Positions 15,394-24,947 are shown, numbered from the stretch's first letter. The stretch is 64,000 nucleotides of DNA from Asticcacaulis sp. YBE204 (GCF_000495855.1 NZ_AWGF01000010.1:124001-188000); one strand, 5' to 3'. Notes: a model not told the origin generated them from the sequence alone. Numbers and translations: made by a program.

Positions 15394-17547
15394 CTATCCG
15401 CCCTTCGCGTAGATCGCGGTTTGACGGGCCTGTGCCATGGCCGGTTTAGGCGTTTTGCCCTTCACCCGGTTGATCAGCACATTGTCGAAGTAGGGGCGGC
15501 TGACGCGCGTCTTGTCCTGCCCGGCCAGAAGCCCCGCCATGCCCTTGTCATAAAGCGCGTTGGTGGCCGTCACCGCCGCCTTGCCGTCGATCAGGCCGGT
15601 GATCGTCTGGCCTTCGAAGCGCAGGGTCAGTCGGTGCCATTGACCGGCACGGGCCTTGACCTTTGCCGTACCGAACACCAGTTCACCGCCGTCGCCTTCG
15701 AACTTGCCGGCCGCAATCAGGCGCTGCTGCTCGGCGTCGCCGACGACCTCCTTCGGGTTTTTCTTGCCGCGAATGGCGATCAGCCGGACGTCACCGCTGT
15801 CCTTCAGTTCGAGATAATAGCCCTTGGGGATGAAGCCGTAGCCGGTGCCGACATGGGTGATGCGGCCCATGACGCCCGCCGTATCGCCTTCCGTAAGCCA
15901 GACATCGGCGCTGATTTCATAGTCGGTCCATGCCGCGTCGCCGAGGATCGTATAGGGTTGCCAGTCCGGAGCCCACGAAATGGTCGGTACGGGTACGACC
16001 TGACGCAGGCACTGGCCTTTTGTGTCCGGGCGGGCCGTCAGTTCGAACGCCCCGGCGATATCGGCGGTATAACGCGGCAGGTAGCCGTGCGCCCGGGCGT
16101 CGTAACCGTCGAAGGTCTCAAGATAGGGGAAGGGGAAGGGCTGCGAAGCCGGGATGTCGGCAAAGCTGCCCTTCTGTTGCCCCGTCGTGGTCGACAGCGA
16201 ATAGATGGCGTCGGGCTCCAGCGTCAGGCTGACCACGCCATTATGCGGCTGGAGATCGGGCTGGCGGATGAACTGCACTTTGGTGTCGCTTTTCCACACG
16301 CAGAGGGGCTGCGACGACAGGCCGTTCCCGATGAACAGGCTAAGGGTTTGCGGTCCCTTCGCGCCCTTGGTCTCGATGATGACGCTGTAGTCTTCGCCGG
16401 GGGATTTCAGCGTCACATAGGAGCCGCCCTGAGGCAGCTCGCCACTGCCGCCGTTGAGATAGGTCCAGCCGATTTCGCTGAACTGGCCATAGTGCGCATA
16501 GCCCCACAAGGCCTCGCGGACGCGGTAGTGGCCGCTCCACGGCTCCCAGGCCAGCACGGTGGCCGGGTCTTCGGGGTAAGGCTCGGTCGGATAGACCCCG
16601 GCGATATCGTACCAGTTGACGACCTTGGTCGCGCCGCTTTCGATGAAATTCTGGTTGAACGCCTTGACGATGCCGATCGTGCAGTCGAACCCTTTGAGGT
16701 AGACGTGGTCCTCGGTGTTCCAGATCGGCTTGCCCATTTGCTCGGCCGCCGCGATGACCTCGGGTGTATTTTTGAAGTTGGTGAAGGTGTGGGCACTGAT
16801 GATGTCGATCGAATCGCGCAGTTCCTTGTCGTTCAGCAGATCCGGTACGAAGTCTAGCTTGTCTTTGGGCCAGTTGTCGAAGGCGTGCAGTTTCACCTTT
16901 TCGAAGCCGCGCGTCATCAGGCCCTTTTTCAGCGCCTTGGCAAAGCCGTAGCTGACGCCCTTTTCGTTGCGCACACCGATGGCGTCGAATTCTAGGCCAT
17001 GAACGGTGCGCAGGCCCTCAAGCCATTTGATGTAATAGTCGACCGCATCCTGAGAGAAAAATTCGACATTGCCGTTCTTGCCGATCTTGTCGAAATGCTC
17101 TCCGGCATCGCCGATCCAGCCGGGTGCGCTCCACGCCGTGCCGTCGAGGCTGAGTTTCGGGTTGCGCTTTTTGGCCTCCTTCAGAATCCACCACATGTAG
17201 CCGCGCCCGTAATTCAGGTCGTCGCGGGTGTGCATGTGGCTGAGCATGGAGCCTTGCGTCGAATTGCCGTCGCCGGGGATTTCGACCAGCAGGGCGCTGA
17301 CCGAGGCGCCGAATTTCGGTTTGTAGAGCAGGTCGAGGATTTGCGACCGCTGTGGTTCCGGATAATCCTTGAGCAGGACCGAGGTCGCGCCGCCGCCATT
17401 GACCACGCCGATGCCGTCGAAGCGCTTGCCGCCCGCCGTGCCGTCCAGCCTGACCGTGTGCGTCGCGGTTTGCGCTGTGGCCTTGCCGGAGGCGAACAAA
17501 GCGACCGACGCGGTCGCCAGCAAATAGAATCGCCGGGATAGTGACAT
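15394..17547 (-). CDS. Secreted GH59 galactosylceramidase-like glycosidase
   Basis: 717 residues from ATG at 17547, with GGAGGAAACC as binding site. The signal peptide has a twin-arginine-like SRRFYLL before a hydrophobic core and AQTAT cleavage region. A TIM-barrel domain follows (about 35-370), a beta-sandwich, and a C-terminal lectin-like jelly roll (about 500-700). Catalytic glutamates fit family GH59: acid/base Glu195 in GVRNEKG and nucleophile Glu279 in IWNTEDH. Family members remove galactose from glycolipids or galactosides; the bacterial substrate is unknown. An upstream frame of 28 codons is rejected because the binding site and signal peptide fit the inner start. Confidence 0.85.
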   Translation of the reverse strand: MSLSRRFYLLATASVALFASGKATAQTATHTVRLDGTAGGKRFDGIGVVNGGGATSVLLKDYPEPQRSQILDLLYKPKFGASVSALLVEIPGDGNSTQGSMLSHMHTRDDLNYGRGYMWWILKEAKKRNPKLSLDGTAWSAPGWIGDAGEHFDKIGKNGNVEFFSQDAVDYYIKWLEGLRTVHGLEFDAIGVRNEKGVSYGFAKALKKGLMTRGFEKVKLHAFDNWPKDKLDFVPDLLNDKELRDSIDIISAHTFTNFKNTPEVIAAAEQMGKPIWNTEDHVYLKGFDCTIGIVKAFNQNFIESGATKVVNWYDIAGVYPTEPYPEDPATVLAWEPWSGHYRVREALWGYAHYGQFSEIGWTYLNGGSGELPQGGSYVTLKSPGEDYSVIIETKGAKGPQTLSLFIGNGLSSQPLCVWKSDTKVQFIRQPDLQPHNGVVSLTLEPDAIYSLSTTTGQQKGSFADIPASQPFPFPYLETFDGYDARAHGYLPRYTADIAGAFELTARPDTKGQCLRQVVPVPTISWAPDWQPYTILGDAAWTDYEISADVWLTEGDTAGVMGRITHVGTGYGFIPKGYYLELKDSGDVRLIAIRGKKNPKEVVGDAEQQRLIAAGKFEGDGGELVFGTAKVKARAGQWHRLTLRFEGQTITGLIDGKAAVTATNALYDKGMAGLLAGQDKTRVSRPYFDNVLINRVKGKTPKPAMAQARQTAIYAKGG

Positions 17548-17615
17548 GGTTTCCTCCAAAGCGTTCTCTGTGACGCTTAGAATTATATTATAAATTTTTC
17601 GAATGAGGGCCAGAT

Positions 17616-17644
17616 AAAAAAGCCCGGTCACGCGTGACCGGGCT
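17616..17644 (-). terminator. Rho-independent terminator of the alcohol dehydrogenase gene
   Basis: A perfect 24-base palindrome (17621-17644, AGCCCGGTCACG and its complement) followed on the minus strand by TTTTTTA. It lies 25 bases past the dehydrogenase stop and upstream of the glycosidase gene, so the two genes are separate units. Confidence 0.92.
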
Positions 17645-17669
17645 GACGTGCTTCACTACGGTTGGCGAG

Positions 17670-18713
17670 TTATTTCAACGACGCGATGTCGATGACGAAG
17701 CGGTAGCGGACGTCCGATTTGATGACGCGCTCATAGGCTTCGTTGATGTTCTGGATGTCGATCAGTTCGATATCCGAGACGATGTTGTGCGCGCCGCAGA
17801 AGTCGAGCATTTCCTGCGTTTCCTTGATCGAGCCGATGCTGGAGCCCGCCAGCGACCGGCGGCCCATGATCAGCGAGAAGGCGTGGACCGGGATCGGATT
17901 TTCAGGGATGCCGACCAGAACCATGGTGCCGTCGATCTTGAGCAGGCCCAGATAGGCGTTCCAGTCGATCGGTGCGGACACCGTATTGATGATCAGGTCG
18001 AACGACCCGGCCAGGGTCTTGAACGTTTCGGCGTCGTTGGTGGCGTAGTAGTGGTCGGCCCCCAGCGCCAGCGCGTCGTCCTTCTTGGCCAGAGACTGGC
18101 TGAGGACCGTGACTTCGGCGCCCAGCGCGTGGGCCAGCTTGACGCCCATATGACCGAGGCCGCCGAGGCCGACGATGGCGACCTTCTTGCCCGGACCGGC
18201 GTTCCAATGTTTCAGCGGCGACCACAGGGTGATCCCGGCGCACAGGAGCGGGGCCGCGCCATCCAGCGGCAGGTGCTCCGGCACCTTAAGGACATAGCCT
18301 TCCTTGACGACGATATGGTCGGAATAGCCGCCATAGGTGGGCAGGCCGTCGCGGTCGCGGCCATTATAGGTGACGACGATCTCGTCGACGCGGTATTGTT
18401 CGGTATCCACATCGCGGGTCTGGCAATGGATGCACGAATCGACGAAGCAGCCGACTCCGACCGCGTCGCCTTCCTTGAATTTGGTGACCTTTGCGCCGAC
18501 TTCGCGAACGCGGCCGACGATTTCGTGGCCGGGGACCTGAGGATAGATGCCGGGGAACCACTCGTCGCGGACCTGATGGATGTCGGAGTGGCAAACGCCG
18601 CTGTAGAGGATGTCGATCACGACATCGTCTTCGTTCGGGGCGCGGCGTTCAAACGTAAAGGGTTCGAGCGGGGCTTTGGGTTCAAGCGCCGCATAGGCTT
18701 TCGCGAGTGTCAT
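17670..18713 (-). CDS. NAD(P)-dependent alcohol dehydrogenase, YahK/CAD type
   Basis: 347 residues from ATG at 18713. Medium-chain dehydrogenase fold: catalytic zinc ligands Cys41 in SGVCHSDIH and His63 in PGHEIVG, and the Rossmann motif [13 protein letters not shown]. It is closest to YahK-like cinnamyl-alcohol dehydrogenase family aldehyde reductases. The structural zinc site is damaged: the family has four cysteines, here only Cys94 and Cys97 remain, and the third and fourth positions are Arg100 and Arg108 (in [19 protein letters not shown]). Activity is therefore uncertain without that zinc. The frame continues 36 codons upstream without family support. Confidence 0.9.
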   Translation of the reverse strand: MTLAKAYAALEPKAPLEPFTFERRAPNEDDVVIDILYSGVCHSDIHQVRDEWFPGIYPQVPGHEIVGRVREVGAKVTKFKEGDAVGVGCFVDSCIHCQTRDVDTEQYRVDEIVVTYNGRDRDGLPTYGGYSDHIVVKEGYVLKVPEHLPLDGAAPLLCAGITLWSPLKHWNAGPGKKVAIVGLGGLGHMGVKLAHALGAEVTVLSQSLAKKDDALALGADHYYATNDAETFKTLAGSFDLIINTVSAPIDWNAYLGLLKIDGTMVLVGIPENPIPVHAFSLIMGRRSLAGSSIGSIKETQEMLDFCGAHNIVSDIELIDIQNINEAYERVIKSDVRYRFVIDIASLK

Positions 18714-18799
18714 GGGGGAGTACCTCTCTCTGATAGGTCCACCGCATATAGGGTGGGAATGTTGCCGTGCCAGAGAAGGTGTCGCGATTTCTGTTGAAA

Positions 18800-19738
18800 C
18801 TACACCAGATGGTATAACCACAGCAAAATCGGCAGGGTGATCAGGCTTAGCGTCGTCGTGAGGGCGACAATCCCGGCCATCAAGGGCGCGTCACCGCCCA
18901 TGTGGCGGGCCTGCACATAGGCGACGGCGGCGCACGGGGCCGCCCCGCAGCACAGCGCCACGCCCTGCGCCAGATGGTCGCCGCCGAACAGCCGGCACAG
19001 GCCCCAGCTGATCAGCGGCACGACGGCGATCTTGAACATCGACACGGCGGTGACGAGGTAGGGCTTGCTGCGGATATAGGTGAAGTTGAGCCCGGCTCCG
19101 GCCAGAATAAGTCCGGTCGGGATCGCGGCGTCGCCCAGCATCTTGAGGTCTTTTTCGATGAAGGCGACCGGATTGACCTTGAGGAAGTTGAGCGCCAGCC
19201 CGATCAGGCACGACAGGAAGATCGGATTGGTGAACAGTCGCGCCAGCAGCGCCCGGACCGAGCGGTCGTTGGTGCCGCCTTCTGGCTCCCCCCAGCGCGC
19301 CAGAACGAGGATCGAGGCCATGTTGCTCAAGGGGATGAGCGCGCTCATGGCGACGGCGGCGAGGCTCACCGCGTCCGGCCCGAAGATCGCGGTAGCGATC
19401 GGCAGGAAGACGAACGAATTGAAACGCATCAGGCCCTGAAAGACGCTGGTATAGGTGGGGCCCGACAGGTGCAGGATCGGCTTGAGGCCGAAACCGATGG
19501 CGGCGGAAATAAAGAACGATACGGTCACGGCGAGGCTGATCGGCCCGGCGGACAGGCCCGACAGATCGGCGTGCCAGATCGCCGGGATCAGAAAGCCCGG
19601 ATAGAAGACATAGACGGCGATGCGCTCGATGGGCCCCCACACCGACGGCGCGAGAAAGCCGGACACCTTAAGGATATAGCCCAGCGCAATCAGCAGAAAG
19701 ACCGGCAGGATGCCGTTGATAAACAGGTCCGGGCTCAT
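18800..19738 (-). CDS. AEC family transporter (auxin efflux carrier type)
   Basis: 312 residues with about ten membrane segments in two halves, a typical AEC permease. Characteristic stretches are the N-terminal [18 protein letters not shown] and a conserved Asn-rich region [19 protein letters not shown]. Family members export or take up organic acids and other small anions; the substrate here cannot be told. It is read in the same direction as the dehydrogenase but 87 bases separate them, with no evidence of a shared message. Confidence 0.88.
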   Translation of the reverse strand: MSPDLFINGILPVFLLIALGYILKVSGFLAPSVWGPIERIAVYVFYPGFLIPAIWHADLSGLSAGPISLAVTVSFFISAAIGFGLKPILHLSGPTYTSVFQGLMRFNSFVFLPIATAIFGPDAVSLAAVAMSALIPLSNMASILVLARWGEPEGGTNDRSVRALLARLFTNPIFLSCLIGLALNFLKVNPVAFIEKDLKMLGDAAIPTGLILAGAGLNFTYIRSKPYLVTAVSMFKIAVVPLISWGLCRLFGGDHLAQGVALCCGAAPCAAVAYVQARHMGGDAPLMAGIVALTTTLSLITLPILLWLYHLV

Positions 19739-19850
19739 TTATTTCGCTCACGGTTAGTCCGCTGCGCGGACACCTCCCAAATTTCCAAAATATTGGGGGC
19801 GGCGAACGGTCGCCGGGGCCCGCTTGGGCCCTGTAGGGCGCGAAAATGGT

Positions 19851-20321
19851 TCATTGCGCGCCCCTGATCCGGTCCAAGGCGCCCTGTAATATATAGGCGG
19901 CGGCGGAACGGTCGATGACCTCGGCGCGCTTGGCGCGGGTCAGGTTGACCTCCTCGATCAGGAAGCGGTTCATCACCGACGACGACCAGCGCTCGTCCCA
20001 GAAGGTGATGGGGATATCGCGCAGACGCAGCAGATTGCGGGCGAAAGCGCGCACCGACTGACAGCGCGGCCCCTCGGTGCCGTCCATATTGACCGGCAGG
20101 CCGATGACCATGCCCGACGCCTCGCGCCGCTCCATGAGCGCGAACAGGCGCTCGGCTTCCAGCGTGAACTTCGACTTTTTGATCAACTCCAGCGGCGAGG
20201 CGATGCTCAGACCGATGTCGCTGACGGCGACGCCGATGGTTTTTTCGCCGTGGTCGAGCCCCAACAGACCGGTGCGCGGCGGCAGGACGGATTTGAGATC
20301 GGTAATATCGAGAATGGCCAT
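19851..20321 (-). CDS. ruvX: RuvX/YqgF, Holliday junction resolvase-like nuclease
   Basis: 156 residues with the RNase H fold: GLLGLDHGEKTIGVAVSD at the N-terminus, VIGLPVNMDGTEGPRCQSVR, DERWSSSVMNRFL and a C-terminal IDRSAAAYILQGAL. The acidic residues Asp23, Glu in WDER and the final Asp are the expected metal ligands. The family is implicated in pre-16S rRNA 5' end processing as well as branched DNA cleavage. 112 bases separate it from the AEC permease; that gap has GC-rich short palindromes (GGGGCCCGCTTGGGCCC). Confidence 0.92.
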   Translation of the reverse strand: MAILDITDLKSVLPPRTGLLGLDHGEKTIGVAVSDIGLSIASPLELIKKSKFTLEAERLFALMERREASGMVIGLPVNMDGTEGPRCQSVRAFARNLLRLRDIPITFWDERWSSSVMNRFLIEEVNLTRAKRAEVIDRSAAAYILQGALDRIRGAQ

Positions 20322-20434
20322 GATGTGCGGTTTGGCTTTTTTCAGGCGGCCGAGTCAAGCTTTTGCCACAGGCGTTGTCTTGCCATACCCATTCAAGCCG
20401 TATTAATAGGTGCACCGCATCATAAAGAGATCAT

Positions 20435-21304
20435 ATGGGCCGCATCGATCAGTACTGGGCAATGCTCAAGCAAAAAGGCACATTTCGATCGGCAGCGTCC
20501 GTCCTGCGTCGTCTCGGCCTTATAAGGCATGGCTTTCGCGCCTATGAGCATATTGTGGCGGCCAAGGAAGTGTGGGGGCAAAAGCGTGACCCCGCCCAAG
20601 AGGTCGCGGACGGCTTGCCATTGCCGCCGCCCGATATGCGGGTGATGGTCGCTGGGACGCAACATGTCGGCTGGTTCCTGAGCTTCGGCGCCACGATGCT
20701 GGAAACGATCCGCGATACCGTCGCCTCACGCGGCGCCGCCGTCGAAACCTTTGATGAAATACTGGATTTCGGCTGCGGCTGCGGGCGGGTGTTGCGGCAT
20801 TGGCCCAAGCTTATTGATGCGCACGGCTCAAGCCTCAAAGTCAGTGGTACGGACTATAATCCGCGTCTGTACGACTGGTGTCGGCGCAATCTGCCCTTTG
20901 CCGGTCTTTCGCTGAACAAGGCCGCGCCTCCGCTGGGTTATGCCGATGATCGTTTCGATCTTATCTACTCGATTTCGGTGTTTACCCATCTGGCCGCGGA
21001 CCTTCAGGTGGCATGGATGCGGGAACTCCATCGGATATGCAAGCCGGGGGGCTATGTGCTGGTCACGACGCATGGCGACAGCTTTCGCGCCGGGCTTAAC
21101 GACGTTGAGGGGGCGGCTTACGATCGCGGTGAGCTGGTTTTACGGTTCGAAGAGGCCAGCGGCATGAATCTGTGCAATGCCTTTCACCCCGATGCCTATG
21201 TACGCGAGGTTTTGTCGCGCGGTTTCAGCGTCGAGGTCTTTGTTGGTGTTGGTGAGCGGGACGGCATCTATCAGGATATCTGGCTGCTGCGTAAAAACGC
21301 GTAA
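20435..21304 (+). CDS. Class I SAM-dependent methyltransferase
   Basis: 289 residues. Motif I is DFGCGCGRVLRHWPKL near residue 110, followed by a Rossmann methyltransferase core (SGTDYNPRLYDWCRRN, DLIYSISVFTHL, GGYVLVTTHGDSF). It resembles the Methyltransf_25/11 group often found with surface-polysaccharide genes, but the substrate cannot be deduced here. ATG 20435 has AAAGAGATC upstream. The N-terminal 90 residues lack recognised motifs. It is divergent from ruvX. Confidence 0.85.
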   Translation: MGRIDQYWAMLKQKGTFRSAASVLRRLGLIRHGFRAYEHIVAAKEVWGQKRDPAQEVADGLPLPPPDMRVMVAGTQHVGWFLSFGATMLETIRDTVASRGAAVETFDEILDFGCGCGRVLRHWPKLIDAHGSSLKVSGTDYNPRLYDWCRRNLPFAGLSLNKAAPPLGYADDRFDLIYSISVFTHLAADLQVAWMRELHRICKPGGYVLVTTHGDSFRAGLNDVEGAAYDRGELVLRFEEASGMNLCNAFHPDAYVREVLSRGFSVEVFVGVGERDGIYQDIWLLRKNA

Positions 21305-21466
21305 GACGCGCCGGATTTTCATCTCCCTGCCAATGACCTGATCCCTGGCGCGACCGCGCGGTGGGCCTAGAGTCGTTCGACACTGCCGGACTCTCCACAT
21401 TCATATCCGGTAAGGCCGGCGCGCCTGTCTGCGCGCACCGGCTAATCCGTTGCGTCTGAGGGGGAC
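21293..21466 (-). ncRNA. Candidate structured small RNA
   Basis: On the minus strand, a promoter-like pair TTGCAA (21490-21495) and TGCTAT (21466-21471) spaced by 18 bases precedes about 170 bases that fold strongly: GCCGGTGCGCGC/GCGCGCCGGC, then GTGGAGAGTC/GACTCTAGGCCCAC, then CGCGCGGTCGCG, ending at a weak CGCGTAAGACGCG hairpin with a T-run (21293-21297) inside the tail of the methyltransferase gene. I cannot match it to a named RNA. The remaining stretch to 21749 is AT-rich and should hold the promoters. Expression is not known. Confidence 0.35.
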
Positions 21467-21749
21467 ATAGCATCAGGGTGCGGCTTTTCTTTGCAAGATG
21501 AACTTTAAGTAATGATGACAGATTTTTAATTTTCAAAAAGTGTTGATTCGCAAGGTGTGGCGCGAATTTTAATTTCTTCAGAAACGTTTTAAATTTCTGT
21601 CACAAAGTAAACTAAATTTAATTCATGAAACGAAGTTAATGTCTGTCCAAGATTTAATAATAAACCGTTCGCAATTGCCGAAACGTTTGTGTATTTGTTT
21701 ATTCATGAGTTCAGTTACTGTCATCAATTTGAAATACGGAGAAACCCCC

Positions 21750-22124
21750 ATGTTGAATGCCAAGCTTACCGCCGCGCTTATTGCCCTGTCGCTGGTCACC
21801 GCCGGGACCGTCGCTCACGCCGAAACGCCCTTCGTCGCGGCCAATGTGTCGCTGAAAAACGTCGACTTCAGCAACCCGGACGAGGTGAACGGCGCCTATA
21901 ACCGCCTGCGCCGCACGGCAGCCTATGTCTGCGACTCCCGCACCCACGGTCGTGCCAATGGCGTCAACGACGTCGATTGCGCTGCCATGGCGCTCGATCA
22001 GGCGGTGATCGACGCCGGTCAGCCGGCCCTGTCGCTGCATCACGCCGAACGTCTGGGCGCGCAAAAGGCGATCATGGCCAAGGCCAAGCTGGCCGAAGAC
22101 AAGAAGCAATACGCCGCCAAGTAA
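21750..22124 (+). CDS. UrcA family secreted protein
   Basis: 124 residues from ATG 21750, with ACGGAGAAA as binding site. Sec signal peptide (MLNAKLTAALIALSLVTAGTVAHA), then a short mature part with the UrcA pattern: SLKNVDFSNPDEVNGAYNRL, a pair of cysteines (YVCDSRTHG and VDCAAMALD) that are likely disulfide-linked, and a Lys/Ala-rich end. The UrcA family is typical of Caulobacterales and sphingomonads; the function is not known. The frame can be extended upstream to 21639 but lacks a binding site there. Confidence 0.85.
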   Translation: MLNAKLTAALIALSLVTAGTVAHAETPFVAANVSLKNVDFSNPDEVNGAYNRLRRTAAYVCDSRTHGRANGVNDVDCAAMALDQAVIDAGQPALSLHHAERLGAQKAIMAKAKLAEDKKQYAAK

Positions 22125-22281
22125 AGGCGCTGTAAAGGTCATTGTAGTCACGGCGCGCCGGTCATTCGGTGCGCCGTTTCTGTTTAATGGACATGTCAAC
22201 TTCGTCGTTTCGAGGACGTTTGCCCTTGCCAATTCGGCGCGCGCTCGCTAACCGGAGAACCTGATAATAAGGAGTCTCCGC

Positions 22282-22569
22282 ATGGCCATCGACGTGGCAA
22301 CCGTGCGCAAGGTCGCGAGCCTGTCGCGCCTGCGTGAATCCGACGAGCGGCTGGAAAGCCTCGCCGGGGAACTGAACGGCATTCTGGGCTGGATCGAGCA
22401 GCTCAACGAGGTCGATGTGTCGGGCGTCCAGCCCATGACCTCGTGCATCGAGATGACCCAACCCCTGCGCGACGACGTCGTCACCGACGGCGATAAGGTC
22501 GCCGATGTGGTGAAAAACGCCCCGAAGACCGTCGATGGTTTCTTCATCGTGCCAAAAGTCGTAGAATAG
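22282..22569 (+). CDS. gatC: Aspartyl/glutamyl-tRNA amidotransferase subunit C
   Basis: 95 residues with the GatC pattern: [10 protein letters not shown], a coiled helix region, and the conserved LRDDVVTDG segment near residue 61. It stabilises the GatAB amidotransferase that turns Glu-tRNA(Gln) and Asp-tRNA(Asn) into their amide forms. AAGGAGT upstream is the binding site. gatA follows after 18 bases. gatB is not in the window. Confidence 0.96.
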   Translation: MAIDVATVRKVASLSRLRESDERLESLAGELNGILGWIEQLNEVDVSGVQPMTSCIEMTQPLRDDVVTDGDKVADVVKNAPKTVDGFFIVPKVVE

Positions 22570-22587
22570 GGGGGTGGTGGAGTAGTC

Positions 22588-24072
22588 ATGACCGATCTGA
22601 CCAAACTGACGCTCAAGGGCGCGCTCGACGGCCTGACGTCGAAGCAAATCTCCTCGACCGAACTGACCGAGGCCTTTATCGGCGCCATCGAGACCGCCAA
22701 TCCGGCGCTCAACGCCTATGTCCTGACGACCTTCGACAAGGCGCGGGGCATGGCGGCCGAGTCGGACCGCCGCATCGCGTCGGGTGAGGCGCGCGCGCTG
22801 GAAGGCGCGCCGCTGGGGATCAAGGATCTGTTCTGCACCAAGGACGTGCGCACGACGGCCTGTTCAGGCATCCTCGACACCTTCATCCCGCCGTACGAAT
22901 CGACCGTCACCCAGAACCTGTGGGACGACGGCGCGGTCATGCTGGGCAAGCTCAATATGGACGAGTTCGCCATGGGCTCGTCGAACGAGACCTCGCACTG
23001 GGGCCCGGTGACCAATCCGTGGAAGTCGAACGCCTCGAACGCCGCCCTGACGCCGGGCGGGTCTTCGGGCGGTTCGGCTTCGGCGGTCGCCGCCGACCTC
23101 TGTCTGGCCGCCACGGCGTCGGATACCGGCGGTTCGATCCGTCAGCCCGCCGCCTTCACCGGCACGGTCGGGATCAAGCCGACCTATGGCCGCGCCTCGC
23201 GCTTCGGCATGGTGGCGTTTGCCTCGTCGCTCGATCAGGCCGGTCCGATCACCAAGACCGTCGAAGACGCGGCGATCATGCTGCAATCCATGTGTTCCTA
23301 CGACACGAAGGATTCGACTTCGCTTAAGGTCGATCTGCCGGACTTTGCGTCGTTCGTGGGGAAGTCGGTCAAGGGCCTGCGCATCGGCATCCCCGACGAG
23401 TACCGCCTCGACGGCATCCCGGCGGAAATCGACGCGCTGTGGGAGCAGGGGATCGCCTGGCTGAAAGACGCCGGGGCCGAGATCGTCCGTATCTCTCTGC
23501 CCAATACCAAATACGCCCTGCCGTGCTACTATATCGTCGCCCCGGCGGAGGCCTCGTCGAACCTCGCGCGCTATGACGGGATGCGCTTCGGTCACCGCAC
23601 CGAGGCCGCGACCGGCCTGACCGACACCTACGAGCTGTCGCGCTCGGAAGGCTTCGGCAAGGAGGTCAAGCGCCGCATCATGATCGGTACCTACGTCCTG
23701 TCGGCGGGGTTCTACGACGCCTATTACGTCAAGGCGCTCAAGGTTCGCCGCCGCATCGCCGAGGATTTCACCAATGCGTTCAATAGCTGCGACGTCATCC
23801 TGACGCCCGCCACACCGTCGAGCGCGTTCGAACTGGGCGACACGGCCAAGGCCGCCGACCCGGTCGCTATGTATCTCAACGACGTGTTCACCGTGACGAC
23901 GAACCTGGCCGGTCTGCCCGGTCTGTCGGTCCCGGCGGGTCTCGATTCGAAGGGTTTGCCGCTGGGCTTGCAGGTTATCGGTAAGGCACTGGACGAAGGC
24001 ACGACGCTCGCGATCGCCGCCGTTCTGGAAAAGGCCGCGGGCTTCACGCACAAGCCGTCGAAGTGGTGGTAG
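22588..24072 (+). CDS. gatA: Aspartyl/glutamyl-tRNA amidotransferase subunit A
   Basis: 494 residues, normal for GatA. Amidase signature: catalytic Lys in GIKDLFCTK, cis-Ser in [19 protein letters not shown] and nucleophile Ser in [11 protein letters not shown]. It hydrolyses glutamine to supply ammonia for tRNA-dependent amidation. ATG 22588 has GGTGGTGGAG upstream. A rho-independent terminator ends the gatCA message at 24113-24142. Confidence 0.97.
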   Translation: MTDLTKLTLKGALDGLTSKQISSTELTEAFIGAIETANPALNAYVLTTFDKARGMAAESDRRIASGEARALEGAPLGIKDLFCTKDVRTTACSGILDTFIPPYESTVTQNLWDDGAVMLGKLNMDEFAMGSSNETSHWGPVTNPWKSNASNAALTPGGSSGGSASAVAADLCLAATASDTGGSIRQPAAFTGTVGIKPTYGRASRFGMVAFASSLDQAGPITKTVEDAAIMLQSMCSYDTKDSTSLKVDLPDFASFVGKSVKGLRIGIPDEYRLDGIPAEIDALWEQGIAWLKDAGAEIVRISLPNTKYALPCYYIVAPAEASSNLARYDGMRFGHRTEAATGLTDTYELSRSEGFGKEVKRRIMIGTYVLSAGFYDAYYVKALKVRRRIAEDFTNAFNSCDVILTPATPSSAFELGDTAKAADPVAMYLNDVFTVTTNLAGLPGLSVPAGLDSKGLPLGLQVIGKALDEGTTLAIAAVLEKAAGFTHKPSKWW

Positions 24073-24112
24073 TCCCCCTGTTCGCGGGATGATCAGTCGC
24101 TGGAATAATGAT

Positions 24113-24142
24113 ACGCCTCCGGTAGCAACCGGAGGCGTTTTT
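24113..24142 (+). terminator. Terminator of gatCA that also holds the next gene's ribosome binding site
   Basis: A 10-bp GC-rich stem (24113-24122 with 24129-24138, ACGCCTCCGG and complement) with a 6-base loop and TTTTT. The right arm contains GGAGG (24131-24135), which is 8 bases from the ATG at 24144. Folding would hide that binding site. Confidence 0.9.
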
Positions 24143-24143
24143 C

Positions 24144-24485
24144 ATGCGTACAGCCCTATTCGCGGTCGTTCTGACGATGCCTTTCACGGCTGCCGCCGCG
24201 CCGACTCAAGTCGAGAAGGTATCCTACGCGCCGTTTTGCGGCGCGATCTATATGCGCGATATCAAGGAAAAGCCCGGCACGCCGCGCTCGGAAAAGTCCG
24301 GTAAGGGCTATACGGCGGCGTGGGAATTTTACAAGGTCAACAGCGGCAAGCGCGAAATTCCAGCCTATACCGACATGACCGTCGCCGCGAAGGGGCTGGA
24401 TGAAAACCTCAAACAGGCGGGTATGACCGCCGATGAACTGCGCACGCTGTGCGACGGCCTGTTCCTGACGGGACCGGCATCATGA
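24144..24485 (+). CDS. Secreted protein of unknown function
   Basis: 113 residues with a short Sec signal peptide (MRTALFAVVLTMPFTAAAAP). The mature part has FCGAIYMRDIKEKPGTPRS near its start and a C-terminal helix with LCDGLF, giving two cysteines. I do not recognise a family. Its ribosome binding site lies in the gatCA terminator stem, and the next gene starts within its stop codon (ATGA), so the two form a small operon. Confidence 0.7.
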   Translation: MRTALFAVVLTMPFTAAAAPTQVEKVSYAPFCGAIYMRDIKEKPGTPRSEKSGKGYTAAWEFYKVNSGKREIPAYTDMTVAAKGLDENLKQAGMTADELRTLCDGLFLTGPAS

Positions 24486-24805
24486 GTGCGGCCCTCATTC
24501 TGGTCGTGGCGCTCGCGGCAACTCAACCGAACGCAAAAACCGATGAAATGATCGATAAAAGCGGGACTTGCTACAATGTCTTCACGCGCGGGCTGATCGA
24601 TCAGGCCGATGCGGCCACGCGCGACCGGCTGGTCGGTTTGCAAACCAAGGCGCGCGCGGCCCACGCTCAGGCGACCGGCAAAACCGGTGAGGCCCTGACG
24701 GTGTCGCTCAGCGAATGGGATGGCAGGTTGAGGGAAAAAATGAAGACTGGCCTCAGTCTCGATCAGTATCTGATGATCTGCACCCGCGTTTTTGGCGCGC
24801 CGTGA
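24482..24805 (+). CDS. Secreted protein of unknown function
   Basis: 107 residues from ATG 24482, overlapping the previous stop by ATGA. The N-terminus MSAALILVVALAATQPNAK is a weak signal peptide. Two cysteines (GTCYNVF and MICTRVF) may pair; this spacing and the helical content resemble those of the preceding gene product, so the pair may have arisen by duplication or form a complex. A longer frame from 24449 would begin with MRRPVPD and is disfavoured by the overlap. Confidence 0.65.
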   Translation: MSAALILVVALAATQPNAKTDEMIDKSGTCYNVFTRGLIDQADAATRDRLVGLQTKARAAHAQATGKTGEALTVSLSEWDGRLREKMKTGLSLDQYLMICTRVFGAP

Positions 24806-24812
24806 ATATTTA

Positions 24813-24947
24813 GCCACGGATGAACACGGATGATGTCTGCAATGCAGACATCTGCACGGATATTCTTTTCAGTTCTGAACTTTGGTGTTGCTCTGAACAT
24901 CCGTGTTCGCCGCGCATAGCGCGGCATCCGTGCCTTATCCGTGGCCA
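24813..24947. repeat. Tandem-palindromic intergenic repeat, CACGGATG type
   Basis: Left arm GCCACGGATGAACACGGATG, right arm with CATCCGTGTTCGC and GCATCCGTGCCTTATCCGTGGC. The arms are built of short units of type CACGGATGA. Two inner hairpins lie between them: ATGTCTGCAATGCAGACAT (24832-24850) and CCGCGCATAGCGCGG. It has the same architecture as 53732-53833, whose unit is CACAGATTA. It follows the two-gene operon and precedes the next gene by about 90 bases. Confidence 0.75.

Noticed and set aside
21293-21466. Assignment of the candidate RNA to 6S RNA or a glycine riboswitch
   Set aside because: A GGAGAGTCC segment and a long hairpin recall these, but the flanking conserved blocks do not match, so it is left unnamed.
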